The notes beneath the pieces were generated by a model that did no database searches, was not told where the DNA came from, and saw nothing but the letters and a program-made list of their open reading frames with translations. Shown in pieces: positions 11,936 to 23,400 of a stretch of 64,000 nt of DNA. The DNA is from Pleurodeles waltl. Lineage: Eukaryota; Chordata; Amphibia; Caudata; Salamandridae. Both the position numbers and the translations under genes were made by a program. The stretch is taken from NCBI RefSeq assembly GCF_031143425.1, contig NC_090441.1, positions 219,600,928-219,664,927 on the forward strand, given 5' to 3'. Positions within the stretch are counted from its first letter, which is position 1; each line of letters starts with the position of its first letter.

Positions 11936-11955
11936 TGGTTGTGCAGCGGTGGGAT
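11936..11955 (+). other. primer-binding site
   Basis: TGGTTGTGCAGCGGTGGGAT begins one base after the LTR CA end. The leading TGG pairs with a tRNA CCA tail, and the GTGGGAT end resembles leucine-tRNA primer sites. I could not check it against tRNA genes, so the tRNA identity is uncertain. Confidence 0.7.
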
Positions 11956-12205
11956 AAGTGCTTTGAGACTACTTACCACTCTTGTCATTGTACTTTTCAT
12001 AAGAGAAAAATATACAAAACAAGGTCAGTGTATATACACATAGCCAAAAAGTTTTGCATTTCCTCTTTTCACTCTTTTCAAAGTGCTGAAAAGTACTTCT
12101 AACTTTCTAAAAAGTTCTAAAAAGTTTAAAAAGTTTTTTTCTCTGTCTTTCTAAAAGCTCTGACAAACTTTTTATCTTTTACTATCACTTTAACTCTCTC
12201 TAAAA

Positions 12206-15200
12206 ATGTCTGGCACAGGCCAAAATGTTGATCTGTCCAAACTTGCATATGATCACCTTAGCTGGAAAGGAGCAAGGAATCTCTGCATAGAGAGAGGTTT
12301 GAGTGTAGGGAAGAATCCTTCCTTAGAACTGTTAATTAACATGCTTAGAGTACAGGATAAGGCCATAAGTGCCCAATCTGTAGAAAACGTAGCTAATGGT
12401 TCTCAATCTGATCCAGGGACTCCCCCAGGAAAAGATTCAGGAAAGAAACTTCCTAGCCTGCCCATTACTAGACAGTCTAGCATAGTTGGTACAGAGGTTG
12501 AATCACACCATACTGATGGTGTGCTCTCACATTATACTGTTAGCCAAGCTGTTAGGGTGCCCTCTGTAAGGGACAGGTCTCCTTCTGTTCATTCCCATCA
12601 TACCTCTGTATCTAGAAATGTCCCTCCCACCCACCCTGATGACAGATTGTTAGAAAGGGAGCTCAATAGATTGAGAGTGGAACAAACCAGACTGAAGCTT
12701 AAAAAGCAACAGCTGGATTTGGATAGACAGTCTTTAGAATTAGAGAAGGAAAGACAGAAGTTGGGTTTAGAAACCCATGGTGGCAGCAGCAGTATTCCCC
12801 ATAGTCATCCTGCAAAAGAGCATGATTCCAGGAATCTGCATAAGATAGTTCCCCCTTATAAGGAGGGGGATGACATTAACAAGTGGTTTGCTGCACTTGA
12901 GAGGGCCTGTGTTGTACAGGATGTCCCTCAAAGGCAGTGGGCTGCTATCCTATGGCTATCATTTAGTGGAAAGGGTAGGGATAGACTCCTTACTGTGAAA
13001 GAAAGTGATGCCAATAATTTTACAGTTCTTAAGAATGCACTCCTGGATGGTTATGGCTTAACCACTGAACAATACAGGATAAAGTTCAGAGAGACCAAAA
13101 AGGAGTCTTCACAAGACTGGGTTGATTTCATTGACCATTCAGTGAAGGCCTTGGAGGGGTGGTTACATGGCAGTAAAGTTACTGATTATGAAAGCCTGTA
13201 TAACACAATCCTGAGAGAGCATATACTTAATAATTCAGATTTTCCTAGCTTTAGTAAAGGAAAGTCTAGATTTTATTAAAGATACGGAGGCGAGTATTAT
13301 GCTTTCCTTTCTTGCTTTATTCAAACAGCAGCCAAGATGAAAAAATAAAACTACACATCCCATGAACATAGGGAAGAAAGAAACAAATGATGTCATATCA
13401 AGGCAACCAATAATAAACGAGTATGCACAATAACTATCTTCACTACGAACAGCAAGTCCTCTTTTCTTGCAAGAGCAGGTCAAAACTGACGAAATAAAGG
13501 AATAATAACCACAATAATGGAAAAAGCCATTAATAACGAGAAAAAGTCTTTAGCAAAGTCCAGAGAAGAGAATCGGAAATCACAGTTTCTGGATAACATG
13601 AACCGATGAACTTGTGGAGCGTCAGAAGGAGCAACTTCTCGAAGCAGGCTAGAACATCTAGGAGCAGTATCTTCAGGATGAAGTAGCTGGTGCAGGAGAA
13701 ACCGGCACTGTAAAAGAAAGGGAGGGTTAATAAAAGCGGTGGGATAATACTCGCCTCCGAATCTTTAATAAAATCTAGACTTTCCTTTACTAAAGCTAGG
13801 AAAATCTGAATTTTATTACAAGAACGGAGGCTCCTATTATGCTTGTTTAAAGCATATTAACAACTCAATCAACCACCGAAGTAATAGGCTTGCAATAAAA
13901 AGTTCTAAACGTGGTAACACAAGACCAATCTGCAGATCTAAGAATGTCCTCCAAGCGAGCTCCAGTGCTAAGGGCCTTAGAAGCCATGGCACCTCTGGTA
14001 GAATGTGCTCCGAAAGTGTTCGTATCAATGCCCGCAAGAGACATAACCCACCTAACCCAACGAGCTAGAGTGGGAGAGGAGACCGGTTTATGAGGTCTAG
14101 CAAAAGAAATCAACAACTGGGAAGAGGAGGACGTTCTTAAATCTGCAGTTCTAGCAATATAACTTTTTAAACAGTTCCCAACACATAATTTAGGATGCAA
14201 AGGAAAATACGGGTAATGAACTATTGAGATATTAGTCTTAGTTCTTCTATGAACTCTAAAAGACACATTGGAAGGAGAGAACTGGACGGAAGAAACGTCC
14301 AGAGCTCTCACATCAGAAACACGCTTCAAGGAAACCAAACATAACAACATAGTCAATTTTGCAGAAAGAGACTTCAAAGAAAGTAAATCATTATCAAGCC
14401 AAGAATTAAAAAGATTCAAAACCAAATTGACGTCCATAAATGTGTATATTTAGGAGCAGGGGGATTAGAAAATCTTACTCCCTTTAAAAGACGACACACC
14501 AAAGGGTGTTCTCCAATCGGCCTTCCATCAATATGAACGTGTTCCGCAGAAATGGCTGATCTATAAGTATTTACCGTTCTATAAGCTTTCCCTTGAGAGG
14601 CAAGAGATGCTAAAAAATTGATGATTAGAATTATATCGGCTGAAATGGGATTTGAATTCCTGTCCAGACACCAGCCACACCAGACCATCCAAGCAGATCT
14701 GTAGGCCTTGGAAGTTCCTGGGGCCCAAGAGTGACGGATATATTGGGCAGCCTCCTCCGAAATTCCTGGGGTTCTCCAGGCTGACCCGAAACCTTCCATG
14801 CTACCAGGGTTAAAGAATGATTGAGAACCAACTCGTGAGGATGACCCTCCGGGTTGAGAAGTAGGTCCGGAAAAGAAGGAATTCAGATCGGAAGGTCTAT
14901 TGATAATTCCAGAACCGAAGGGAACCAAGGTTGAGTTTGCCAGAAGGGGGTTATCAAAACCAGTGAAGCATACTGACGACGCACCTGAGCCAAAACTCTG
15001 GCAATCATAACGAACGGAGGGAAGGCATAATTGAGATGGGGAGACCAGTCTTGGAGAAAAGCGTCGGTACCCAGAGTTTGAGGGTCCGGTCTCCAGCTGT
15101 AAAAAGTAGGGAGCTGCGTATTTAGACGTGAAGCAAACAGGTCTATCGACATGACACCGAACTTTGACGAAAGTTTGTCGAAAACTGAAGGATGAAGACG

Positions 15201-18200
15201 CCAATCGCTGGAATCTTTTAGGTAACGGGAGCACCAGTCCGCTATGGTATTCAGCTTCCCTGGGAGGTATTGTGCTGTGACAGACAATTTTCTGGGAAGA
15301 CAAAACTCCCAAAAACTTTTGGCTAGATCGGCCAGGGCTTTGGATCTCGTTCCCCCTAGATGATTTATATATTTTACGGAGGAAATGTTGTCCATCTTTA
15401 GGAGAATAGAACAACCTACTTTGTCTTTCGCGAAGGTCCTCAGAGCAAAGGAACCTGCAAGCATCTCTAAACAATTGATATGCAAGGCAGACTCCCTCTC
15501 TGACCATACGCCTCCAGTCGAGACGCTGCCACATCTTGCGCCCCAACCTGTCCGACTTGCATCGGATTCTAATACTAGATCTGGGGCCGAAGAGAAAATC
15601 GCTCTTCCGTTCCAGGCCTCCAGATGATCGAGCCACCATTGTATCTCTGCGCGAGAATCTTGATCTAACTGAACCACATCCGAATACTGCATGCCTTTGC
15701 GAAGATGATGAATCTTTAATCTTTGCAGAGCTCTGTAATGCAATGGGCCTGGAAATATGGCCTGAATGGAGGAAGCTAAAAGTCCTACAATCCTTGCTAG
15801 AGAACGTAGAGAAAGATAGGCAAGATCGAGGATCTGACGTAGCTCGTGTTTTATACGAGACACCTTCTGTTGAGGAAGAGACAGGGACGAGGTTTTGGAA
15901 TCTATGAGGAAACCGAGAAACTCCACTTGAGTCGAGGGGCACAGGGAAGATTTTTCCATGTTCACCAGAAAACCAGGGGAATGTAATAGTTGAAGGGCAA
16001 TGTGCAAATGTTGCAACAGAGACTCTTTGCTCTGGGCCATTATGAGAAAATCGTCCAGATAGACGATCAATCTTATTCCCTGAGCTCTCAAAGAAGCTAC
16101 CACTGGCTTCATCACCTTTGTGAAGCACCAAGGAGCTGAAGCCAGTCCGAAAGGAAGGGCTTTGAACTGGAAAATCGAATCCTCCCATTGAAACTGTAGG
16201 AATTTCCTGTAAGAGGGATGAATAGGAATCGCAAAATAAGCGTCCTGCAGATCCAGTCGAACAAACCAATCGCCCTCCAACAGAATGTCTCTGAGTTGTA
16301 AGATCGTTTCCATTTTGAAATGATTGTAGACCACGAAATTGTTGAACAATTTTAAGTTTATTACAGGGCGAAATTTCTTGTTCTTTTTCTGGACCAAAAA
16401 TATGGTGCTGAGAAAACCCGAAGGGTGTAGGCAGGTTTCTTCTATCACATTTTTTGCTATTAAAGATAAAATCTCTAACTTCATTAAACGAGATTGTTCG
16501 AGGGAAAACCTTAGAGGATGAGGAGGGGAAATCTGATAGGGAAACTGGTAAAGATCTATGCAATACCCTTGAATGGTTTGAAGAACCCAAGGATCCGCTG
16601 TAATACGACCCCAATTTGGAAGAAAAAGAGCTAACCGACCACCCACGGGAAGATGGCCAAAATTTAAATTCCTTACCTGAGACCTGTCCTCCTCTTTGGC
16701 GGTAGCCTCTGTTTCTGAAACCTCTCCCTCTTTGGGGATAGAACTGGGGCTTGAACTCTGAAGAGTAGTAGGAAGAGCCTCGGAAACTTCCACCACGGGA
16801 GGCGAAGCGGCCGGTAAAGCGGCTCCTTCCTTTACCGGCCCTGCCAAAAACCCTAGAGTTGAAAATTTTCTTCATTGAAAATTGCGCCTTATCCAACGTT
16901 TGAAAGGTAGAAACGTATCTCCCAAGTTCTTTAATAAATGTATCACCAAAGAGAAGTCCATTAGCCTGCTGCCCCTCTTCCCTGGTTGCAAAACTGCCCA
17001 ATTTTGGTTCAATCTTTAGTAATAGGCTTTTACGTCTCTCTTGAGAAATAGCCGTATTAGCGTTTCCTAATAAACATATCACACGTTGGGCCCAATTAGA
17101 TAAAATTTCAGGATCAACTTGCGAACCCTCCAACCTGGCATCCTCAGCCAAATCCAAAATCCTGGTCAGAGGACCAACCAAATCCAACAATTTGTCTTGG
17201 CACATTGACCATGCACGGTCAACACCCTTCTTTGGATCCTTTCCAAATTTAGAGAAAAATAGTACCATATTAGGGTCTATAATAGGTGTGGCCGTAATGC
17301 TAGACTGAAGAGAGGGACGAGGGCATTCCGAACGTAATTTATTTCTTGTGGCTTTGTCCAAAGAATGCCTTAAATGACATGCCACATACTCTGCCACGTG
17401 ATCAGACGGGAACCATTCCGTGGAGTTTGGGTGATGAATTAACGTTGGATCAAACATTGGTTCCCCCAAAGCATCCAAGACTGTAATATCATTAATAGTT
17501 GGAGTGCTTGAATCAGAAAGAGAAGTTTTTTGCCTCTTCTCCAAAGGCCCTTGCCAGAAGTCATCAGAACTCTGGAAACCATCATTATCATCCCCATCAT
17601 CCATGTCGTCATCAGTATCCCTCAGCTGAACAATATTCAGAGGAGAGGGACCCTTATCCACCGTTGTAGACTCCTTACGGGGGGAAGGACCAGCCAACTG
17701 GGGAGATTCATCAATCGTTTGTAACTTTGAAAAATTTCGCTTTTTTCCTTTCCCAGGTTCCGAAGTACTAGAAGTTTGAGGGGAGAATTTTTTAAAAGAT
17801 AATTCTAATTTTTTAGACATCTGTAACATGGAAGAAGATACAGCTTGTTGAACTGTATTCTGAATAAAGGAATTTAAATCAGCGCGTAAATCATCCATTT
17901 GAACCTCACTGGACGAATCATCCACTTTTTTAGCCATTCGGAATAATAATAAAAAGACTGAGGATACCAGGTAATTTATGTGACTAAATTTTTTTCTTTG
18001 TTTCAATGAAAATGAGGGAAAATAAGTTAAAATAAAACTAGCACATATAGGGTTAAACTGTGAAAACACGGTGGGCGTGAGGAGAATGGGGTGTGCCCAG
18101 GCAGGAGCAACCAGTAAAAGTTTGGGGCGTGGCAGCCCAAACCTCCTGGGACGGAAGGAGAAAGAACCTCCTTCGAAGACGCGAGGAACAAACCGCACTC

Positions 18201-20387
18201 GGCAGAGGGCTCCGAGGAAGCGTCTCTAAAGAAGTTGAAGACGCGAGGGAAAACGGAAGAAACACGGCAGAACGGCTCCGAGGTAAGCGCGAACTGAACG
18301 CTTACCTCAGGAGTGCCGCGGGAGAACCGAAAGTTCGGAAGAACGTTCGACTCGGCCCGAGAGGCGCGAGCGCGCCGATAAAATTCCCACAAAATAGACA
18401 ATTTTTAAAACCAAGGAACATACGCGGACACAAAAATAAGCGGAAAACGCAACGATAATAGCGACATAAATGACAATATGAAAATATGTATATATCAATG
18501 TCATAACACGAAAAGAATATAAAGCTGAGGTAATAGAACTTATCTTGACTGCGAGCAGCAAGAAAAGAGGACTTGCTGTTCGTAGTGAAGATAGTTATTG
18601 TGCATACTCGTTTATTATTGGTTGCCTTGATATGACATCATTTGTTTCTTTCTTCCCTATGTTCATGGGATGTGTAGTTTTATTTTTTCATCTTGGCTGC
18701 TGTTTGAATAAAGCAAGAAAGGAAAGCATAATAGGAGCCTCCGTTCTTGTAATAAAATTGTGTGTCTGATTTGTTGCACCAGTACCTGGTAGACTCTGAT
18801 CTGACCTCTCCCCAAGAATTGGGAAAGAAGGCAGACATATGGGTCAGAACAAGGGTGAACAGAAAAGTTCATACAGGGGGTGACAAAGATGGCAATAAGA
18901 AGAAAGATGGTGAAAAATCTCAAGATAAGCATGGGGATAAGGGTAAAACCAAAGATCCCACTTCAAATCTTAAACACTCTTCAGAGGGTGGGGATAAAAC
19001 TAATTCTTCCTCTTCTTCTCAACCCACACACATTAAAAAGCCTTGGTGCTTTGTGTGTAAAAACAGAGGCCATAGGCCAGGGGATAAGTCCTGTCCAGGT
19101 AAACCCCCTGAGCCTTCCACCACTAATACATCAAGCTCTAGTGCCCCTAGCAGTAGTGGTACTAGTGGTGGGACTGCTGGCAACAGTCAAGTTAAGGGTG
19201 TAGTTGGGTTCACTTTTGGGTCCATAGTAGAAACTGGGGTAGTCACTCCCAAGACAGTTTCTGTCACACCTAGTGGCATTGGCCTTGCCACACTGGCTGC
19301 TTGTCCCCTTACAATGGATAAGTACAGGCAGACAGTTTCAATAAATAGTGCTGAGGCCTTGGCCTACAGGGACACAGGTGCCAGTATCACTTTGGAGACT
19401 GAAAACCTAGTGCACCCTGATCAACACATCATTGGACAACAGTATAAGATTATTGATGTCCATAACTCCACTAAGTTTCTTCCCTTAGCTATAATTCAGT
19501 TTAGTTGGGGTGGAGTTACTGGCCCTAAGCAGGTGGTGGTATCACCTAGCTTACCTGTAGACTGTCTCTTAGGTAATGACCTAGAGGCCTCAGGTTGGGC
19601 TGATGTAGAGTTTTATGCCCATGCAGCCATGCTGGGCATCCCTGAGGAATTGTTCCCTTTCATTTCTACTGAAATGAAAAAGCAAAGGAGAGAAGGCCTG
19701 AAAACTCAGGATCCCTCTCCATCAACAGGTAAAAAGGGTATCACAGTATCCCCTAACCACCCTACCATTCAGGATAGCATTTCTGTGGTGGGAGAAACCT
19801 CTCCTGGGGTGGCACCTGTTCCAAGGGAATCATCATCTGGCAAAGCTGGACTCCCTGAGGTAGAAGTACCTCTCTGTGGGATAACTAACATTGGTGAGAA
19901 AAAGAGCACCATTTTAGTTAACATGGAGCATCCCTCCAACCCTCCCAGAGAAACTTTAGTGCAGAAACCCTGCACTGCCTCACAACACTTAGGACAGCAT
20001 CCCTGCCCTAGTGTGGAGCTCATAGGACAGCATCCCTGCCCTGCTCCAACTCAAGAGAAACAGCATCCCTGTTCTCTCTTCCAGCCATATGGACAAAGTT
20101 TTTGCCCAGCTATGGCTTTTCTGAGACAGCATCCCTGTCTGGCATTTCCATCACTACAAATAGGTTCAGTGGACAATTCCCACTGCTCTAAACTAAAACT
20201 TACTGATAGAAACTCTGAAAATACATCTTCACATTGTTGCTTAGCTAAAAAACTTCAAACAGGGTGGTTTACATCCCCACAGGGAAGTAACCATATAGTG
20301 GATGATAAAGGGAGTAACCAGTCTATTGCAGAGCTACTCTCTACTTATCACCACTTAGACAATAAAGTCTCAACTGGCCAAGGTTAG
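12206..20387 (+). CDS. Gag-protease polyprotein with an unrelated C-terminal segment (split by DIRS)
   Basis: The frame runs from ATG 12206 to 13235 and resumes at 18760-20387. Without the DIRS insertion the two parts join in phase as 885 codons plus stop. In order it shows an N-terminal segment; a charged coiled coil rich in Leu/Glu/Lys; a capsid region with the conserved KWFAALE; a SCAN-like segment; a zinc knuckle of form CX2CX4HX6C (CFVCKNRGH); and a retroviral-type aspartic protease with DTGAS. In full-length relatives pol follows. Here about 250 residues of unknown sequence follow instead. They include five copies of a (Q)HPC-like motif (GQHPCP, KQHPCS, RQHPCL, with a decayed GQSFCP). 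The last residues (YHHLDN) resemble the C-terminus of the normal pol. As it stands the gene is disrupted. The role of the C-terminal segment is unknown. Confidence 0.8.
13295..13470. repeat. DIRS inverted terminal repeat, left copy
   Basis: About 176 bp, reverse complementary to 18558-18733 with few mismatches. It begins TATTATGCTTTCC and ends CTCTTTTCTTGC. The outermost 59 bp (13236-13294) are not matched by the other terminus, which is typical of the unequal DIRS ends. Confidence 0.9.
13744..13844. repeat. DIRS internal complementary region (ICR)
   Basis: Bases 13744-13808 are the reverse complement of the left terminus (13236-13300, one mismatch). Bases 13809-13844 are the reverse complement of the right terminus (18724-18759). 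The two halves abut exactly at the inferred circle junction. In DIRS models the ICR templates joining of the two ends. Confidence 0.93.
13865..14880 (-). pseudogene. DIRS tyrosine recombinase, one frameshift
   Basis: Catalyses integration of the circular DNA by site-specific strand exchange. The N-terminal core-binding part is read in one frame from about 14880 to 14440 (includes HSWAPGTSKAYRSAW). The catalytic part is in another frame, 14437-13865, with the first arginine in KRVSDVRALD, the HxxR box HSTRGA and a C-terminal FY tyrosine near FYCKP. A single-nucleotide loss near 14437 separates the two parts, so this copy is probably inactive unless the frame change is a sequence error. It is downstream of, and partly overlaps, the RT-RNase H frame. 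Confidence 0.82.
14883..16847 (-). CDS. DIRS reverse transcriptase-RNase H
   Basis: Frame of 654 codons starting at 16847. Residues to about 80 are a low-complexity leader that overlaps the end of gag. Reverse transcriptase follows, with FRPVINLK, VRLDLQDAYFAIPI, LPFGLASAP and the catalytic YLDD near residue 270. RNase H begins about residue 425 (LESDASRTGWG, a conserved E, and an ADWCSR end). The last 80 residues (DLFASR, YAFPPF) resemble the C-terminal domain that DIRS elements carry after RNase H, often described as Dam-methyltransferase-like. The frame is intact. It makes the DNA copy of the element. Confidence 0.88.
   Translation of the reverse strand: MAGPVKEGAALPAASPPVVEVSEALPTTLQSSSPSSIPKEGEVSETEATAKEEDRSQVRNLNFGHLPVGGRLALFLPNWGRITADPWVLQTIQGYCIDLYQFPYQISPPHPLRFSLEQSRLMKLEILSLIAKNVIEETCLHPSGFLSTIFLVQKKNKKFRPVINLKLFNNFVVYNHFKMETILQLRDILLEGDWFVRLDLQDAYFAIPIHPSYRKFLQFQWEDSIFQFKALPFGLASAPWCFTKVMKPVVASLRAQGIRLIVYLDDFLIMAQSKESLLQHLHIALQLLHSPGFLVNMEKSSLCPSTQVEFLGFLIDSKTSSLSLPQQKVSRIKHELRQILDLAYLSLRSLARIVGLLASSIQAIFPGPLHYRALQRLKIHHLRKGMQYSDVVQLDQDSRAEIQWWLDHLEAWNGRAIFSSAPDLVLESDASRTGWGARCGSVSTGGVWSERESALHINCLEMLAGSFALRTFAKDKVGCSILLKMDNISSVKYINHLGGTRSKALADLAKSFWEFCLPRKLSVTAQYLPGKLNTIADWCSRYLKDSSDWRLHPSVFDKLSSKFGVMSIDLFASRLNTQLPTFYSWRPDPQTLGTDAFLQDWSPHLNYAFPPFVMIARVLAQVRRQYASLVLITPFWQTQPWFPSVLELSIDLPI
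16600..17937 (-). CDS. DIRS Gag-like protein
   Basis: Starts at ATG 17937 (MAKKVDDSSSEV), the first Met followed by protein-like sequence; the frame itself stays open upstream to 18198. It has an acidic and serine-rich middle, an alpha-helical core, and a Gly/Arg-rich C-terminus (FRGSSYYSSEFKPQFYPQRG) suited to nucleic-acid binding. The same frame continues without a stop to 14416, through DNA that codes for RT in another frame, and ends in the N-terminus of the recombinase. I place the Gag end near 16600 by loss of Gag-like composition, so that end is approximate. Confidence 0.75.
18558..18733. repeat. DIRS inverted terminal repeat, right copy
   Basis: Reverse complement of 13295-13470. It starts GCAAGAAAAGAGG and ends GGAAAGCATAATA. 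The final 26 bp to 18759 are specific to this end and are copied in the ICR. Confidence 0.9.
19640..20340 (+). other. unrelated segment replacing pol, with CAGCATCCCTG repeats
   Basis: After the protease, where family members continue into integrase, about 700 bp of unrelated but open sequence is present. The 11-mer CAGCATCCCTG recurs four times between about 19990 and 20140 at 36-75 bp spacing. It encodes the HPC motifs. No domain is recognised. Confidence 0.65.
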
Positions 20388-20402
20388 CCTTATTGTCCTT
20401 CG

Positions 20403-20419
20403 TTTGGGGGGGGGGGTTG
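20403..20419 (+). other. oligo-G polypurine tract
   Basis: TTT followed by 11 G and TTG sits immediately before the 3' LTR, the position of the plus-strand primer. The equivalent tracts have 14 G at 34344-34357 and 9 G (as C) at 50640-50648. Confidence 0.75.
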
Positions 20420-23400
20420 TGTGAGAAAGTAGCCTCTTTCTAGCCTTGTTACCCCCACTAAGGGCCTGTTTGTGAGTGTATGTCAGGGTGTTTTCACTGT
20501 CTCACTGGTATCCTGCTTGCCAGGGCCCAGGGCTCATAGTGAAAACCCTATGTTTTCAGTATGTTTGTTATGTGCCACTGGGACCCTGCTTGTCAGGACC
20601 CCAGTGCTCATAAGTTTGTGGCCCATATGTATGTGTTCCCTGTGTGGTGCCTAACTGTCTCACTGAGGCTCTGCTAACCAGAACCTCAGTGGTTATGCTC
20701 TCTCATTTCTTTAAAATTGTCACTAACAGGCTAGTGACCAATTTTACCAATTTACATTGGCTTACTGGAACACCCTTATAATTCCCTAGTATATGGTACT
20801 GAGGTACCCAGGGTATTGGGGTTCCAGGAGAGCCCTATGGGCTGCAGCAATCATTTTGCCACCCATAGGGAGCTCTGACAATTCTTACACAGGCCTGCCA
20901 CTGCAGCCTGAGTGAAATAACGTCCACGTTATTTCACAGCCATTTTACACTGCACTTAAGTAACTTATAAGTCACCTATATGTCTAACCTTTACCTGGTA
21001 AAGGTTAGGTGCAAAGTTACTTAGTGTGAGGGCACCCTGGCACTAGCCAAGGTGCCCCCACATTGTTCAGAGCCAATTCCCTGAACTTTGTGAGTGCGGG
21101 GACACCATTACACGCGTGCACTACATATAGGTCACTACCTATATGTAGCTTCACAATGGTAACTCCGAATATGGCCATGTAACATGTCTATGATCATGGA
21201 ATTGCCCCCTCTATACCATCCTGGCATAGTTGGCACAATCCCATGATCCCAGTGGTCTGTAGCACAGACCCTGGTACGGCCAAACTGCCCTTCCTGGGGT
21301 TTCACTGCAGCTGCTGCTGCTGCCAACCCCTCAGACAGGCATCTGCCCTCCTGGGGTCCAGCCAGGCCTGGCCCAGGATGGCAGAACAAAGGACTTCCTC
21401 TGAGAGAGGGTGTTACACCCTCTCCCTTTGGAAAATGGTGTGAAGGCAGGGGAGGAGTAGCCTCCCCCAGCCTCTGGAAATGCTTTGTTGGGCACAGATG
21501 TGCCCAATTCTGCATAAGCCAGTCTACACCGGTTCAGGGGACCCCTTAGCCCTGCTCTGGCGCGAAACTGGACAAAGGAAAGGGGAGTGACCACTCCCCT
21601 GACCTGCACCTCCCCTGGGAGGTGTCCAGAGCTCCTCCAGTGTGCTCCAGACCTCTGCCATCTTGGAAACAGAGGTGCTGCTGGCACACTGGACTGCTCT
21701 GAGTGGCCAGTGCCACCAGGTGACGTCAGAGACTCCTTCTGATAGGCTCCTTCAGGTGTTAGTAGCCTATCCTCTCTCCTAGGTAGCCAAACCCTCTTTT
21801 CTGGCTATTTAGGGTGTCTGTCTCTGGGGAAACTTTAGATAACGAATGCATGAGCTCAGCCGAGTTCCTCTGCATCTCTCTCTTCACCTTCTGATAAGGA
21901 ATCGACTGCTGACCGCGCTGGAAGCCTGCAAACCTGCAACATAGTAGCAAAGACGACTACTGCAACTCTGTAACGCTGATCCTGCCGCCTTCTCGACTGT
22001 TTTCCTGCTTGTGCATGCTGTGGGGGTAGTCTGCCTCCTCTCTGCACCAGAAGCTCCGAAGAAATCTCCTGTGGGTCGACGGAATCTTCCCCCTGCAACT
22101 GCAGGCACCAAAAATCTGCATTACCGGTCCCTTGGGTCTCCTCTCAGCACGACGAGCGAGGTCCCTCGAATCCAGCAACTCTGTCCAAGTGACCCCCACA
22201 GTCCAGTGACTCTTCAGTCCAAGTTTGGTGGAGGTAAGTCCTTGCCTCACCTCGCTGGGCTGCATTGCTGGGAACCGCGACTTTGCAGCTACTCCGGCCC
22301 CTGTGCACTTCCGGCGGAAATCCTTTGTGCACAGCCAAGCCTGGGTCCACGGCACTCTAACCTGCATTGCACGACTTTCTAAGTTGGTCTCCGGCGACGT
22401 GGGACTCCTTTGTGCAACTTCGGCGAGCACCGTTTCATGCTTCCTTGTAGTGCCTGTTTCTGGCACTTCTCCGGGTGCTACCGGCTTCAGAGAGGGCTCC
22501 TTGTCTTGCTCGACGTCCCCTCTCTCTGCTGGTCCAACTTGCAACCTCCTGGTCCCTCCTGGGCCTCAGCAGCGTCCAAAAACGCTAACCGCACGATTTG
22601 CAGCTAGCAAGGCTTGTTGGCATTCTTTCAGCGGAAAAACACTTCTGCACGACTCTCCACGGCGAGTGGGATCCGTCCACCAAAGGGGAAGTCTCTAGCC
22701 CTTTTCGTTCTTGCAGAAACCTCAGCTTCTTCTGTCCAGTAGAAGCTTCTTTGCACCCGCAGCTGGCATTTCCTGGGCATCTGCCCATCTCCGACTTGCT
22801 TGTGACTTTTGGACTTGGTTCCCTTGTTCCACAGGTACCCTAGATTGGAAATCCACAGTTGTTGCATTGCTGGTTTGTGTCTTTCCTGCATTATTCCTCT
22901 AACACGACTTCTTTGTCCTTAGGGGAACTTTAGTGCACTTTGCACTCACTTTTCAGGGTCTTGGGGAGGGTTATTTTTCTAACTCTCACTATTTTCTAAA
23001 AGTCCCAGCGACCCTCTACAAGGTCACATAGGTTTGGGGTCCATACATTGTTCGCATTCCACTTTTGGAGTATATGGTTTGTGTTGCCCCTATCCCTATG
23101 TTTCCCCTTTGCATCCTATTGTAACTATACATTGTTAGCACTGTTTTCTAAGACTATACTGCATATTTTTGCTATTGTGTATATATATCTTGTGTATATT
23201 TCCTATCCTCTCACTGAGGGTACACTCTAAGATACTTTGGCATATTGTCATAAAAATAAAGTATCTTTATTTTTAGTATAACTGTGTATTGTGTTTTCTT
23301 ATGATATTGTGCATATGACACTAAGTGGTACTGTAGTAGCTTCACACGTCTCCTAGTTCAGCCTAAGCTGCTCTGCTAAGCTACCATTATCTATCAGCCT

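Larger units (their letters stand above)
13236..18759 (-). mobile_element. DIRS-type tyrosine-recombinase retrotransposon inserted in gag
   Basis: A 5524-bp element with inverted terminal repeats, an internal complementary region and minus-strand genes for Gag, RT-RNase H and a tyrosine recombinase. This is the full set expected of DIRS elements. The uninterrupted gag frame of relatives allows the target to be inferred as AATAATT|GTGTG. AATT occurs at both junctions (13232-13235 and 18756-18759), and no target duplication beyond this shared core is needed. That fits recombination of a circular intermediate at a short common core. It postdates Gypsy element 1. Confidence 0.93.

Noticed and set aside
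11936..11955. A tRNA gene at the primer-binding site
   Set aside because: Only about 20 bases resemble a tRNA 3' end complement; no cloverleaf surrounds it.
14416..18198. The 1260-codon DIRS frame as one protein
   Set aside because: Its middle runs through RT-RNase H coding sequence in another phase and has no RT motifs; only the start (Gag) and end (recombinase N-terminus) look like protein.
18099..18420. A small plus-strand protein gene in the GC-rich DIRS leader
   Set aside because: It is antisense to the DIRS 5' region, has no domain and biased Arg composition.
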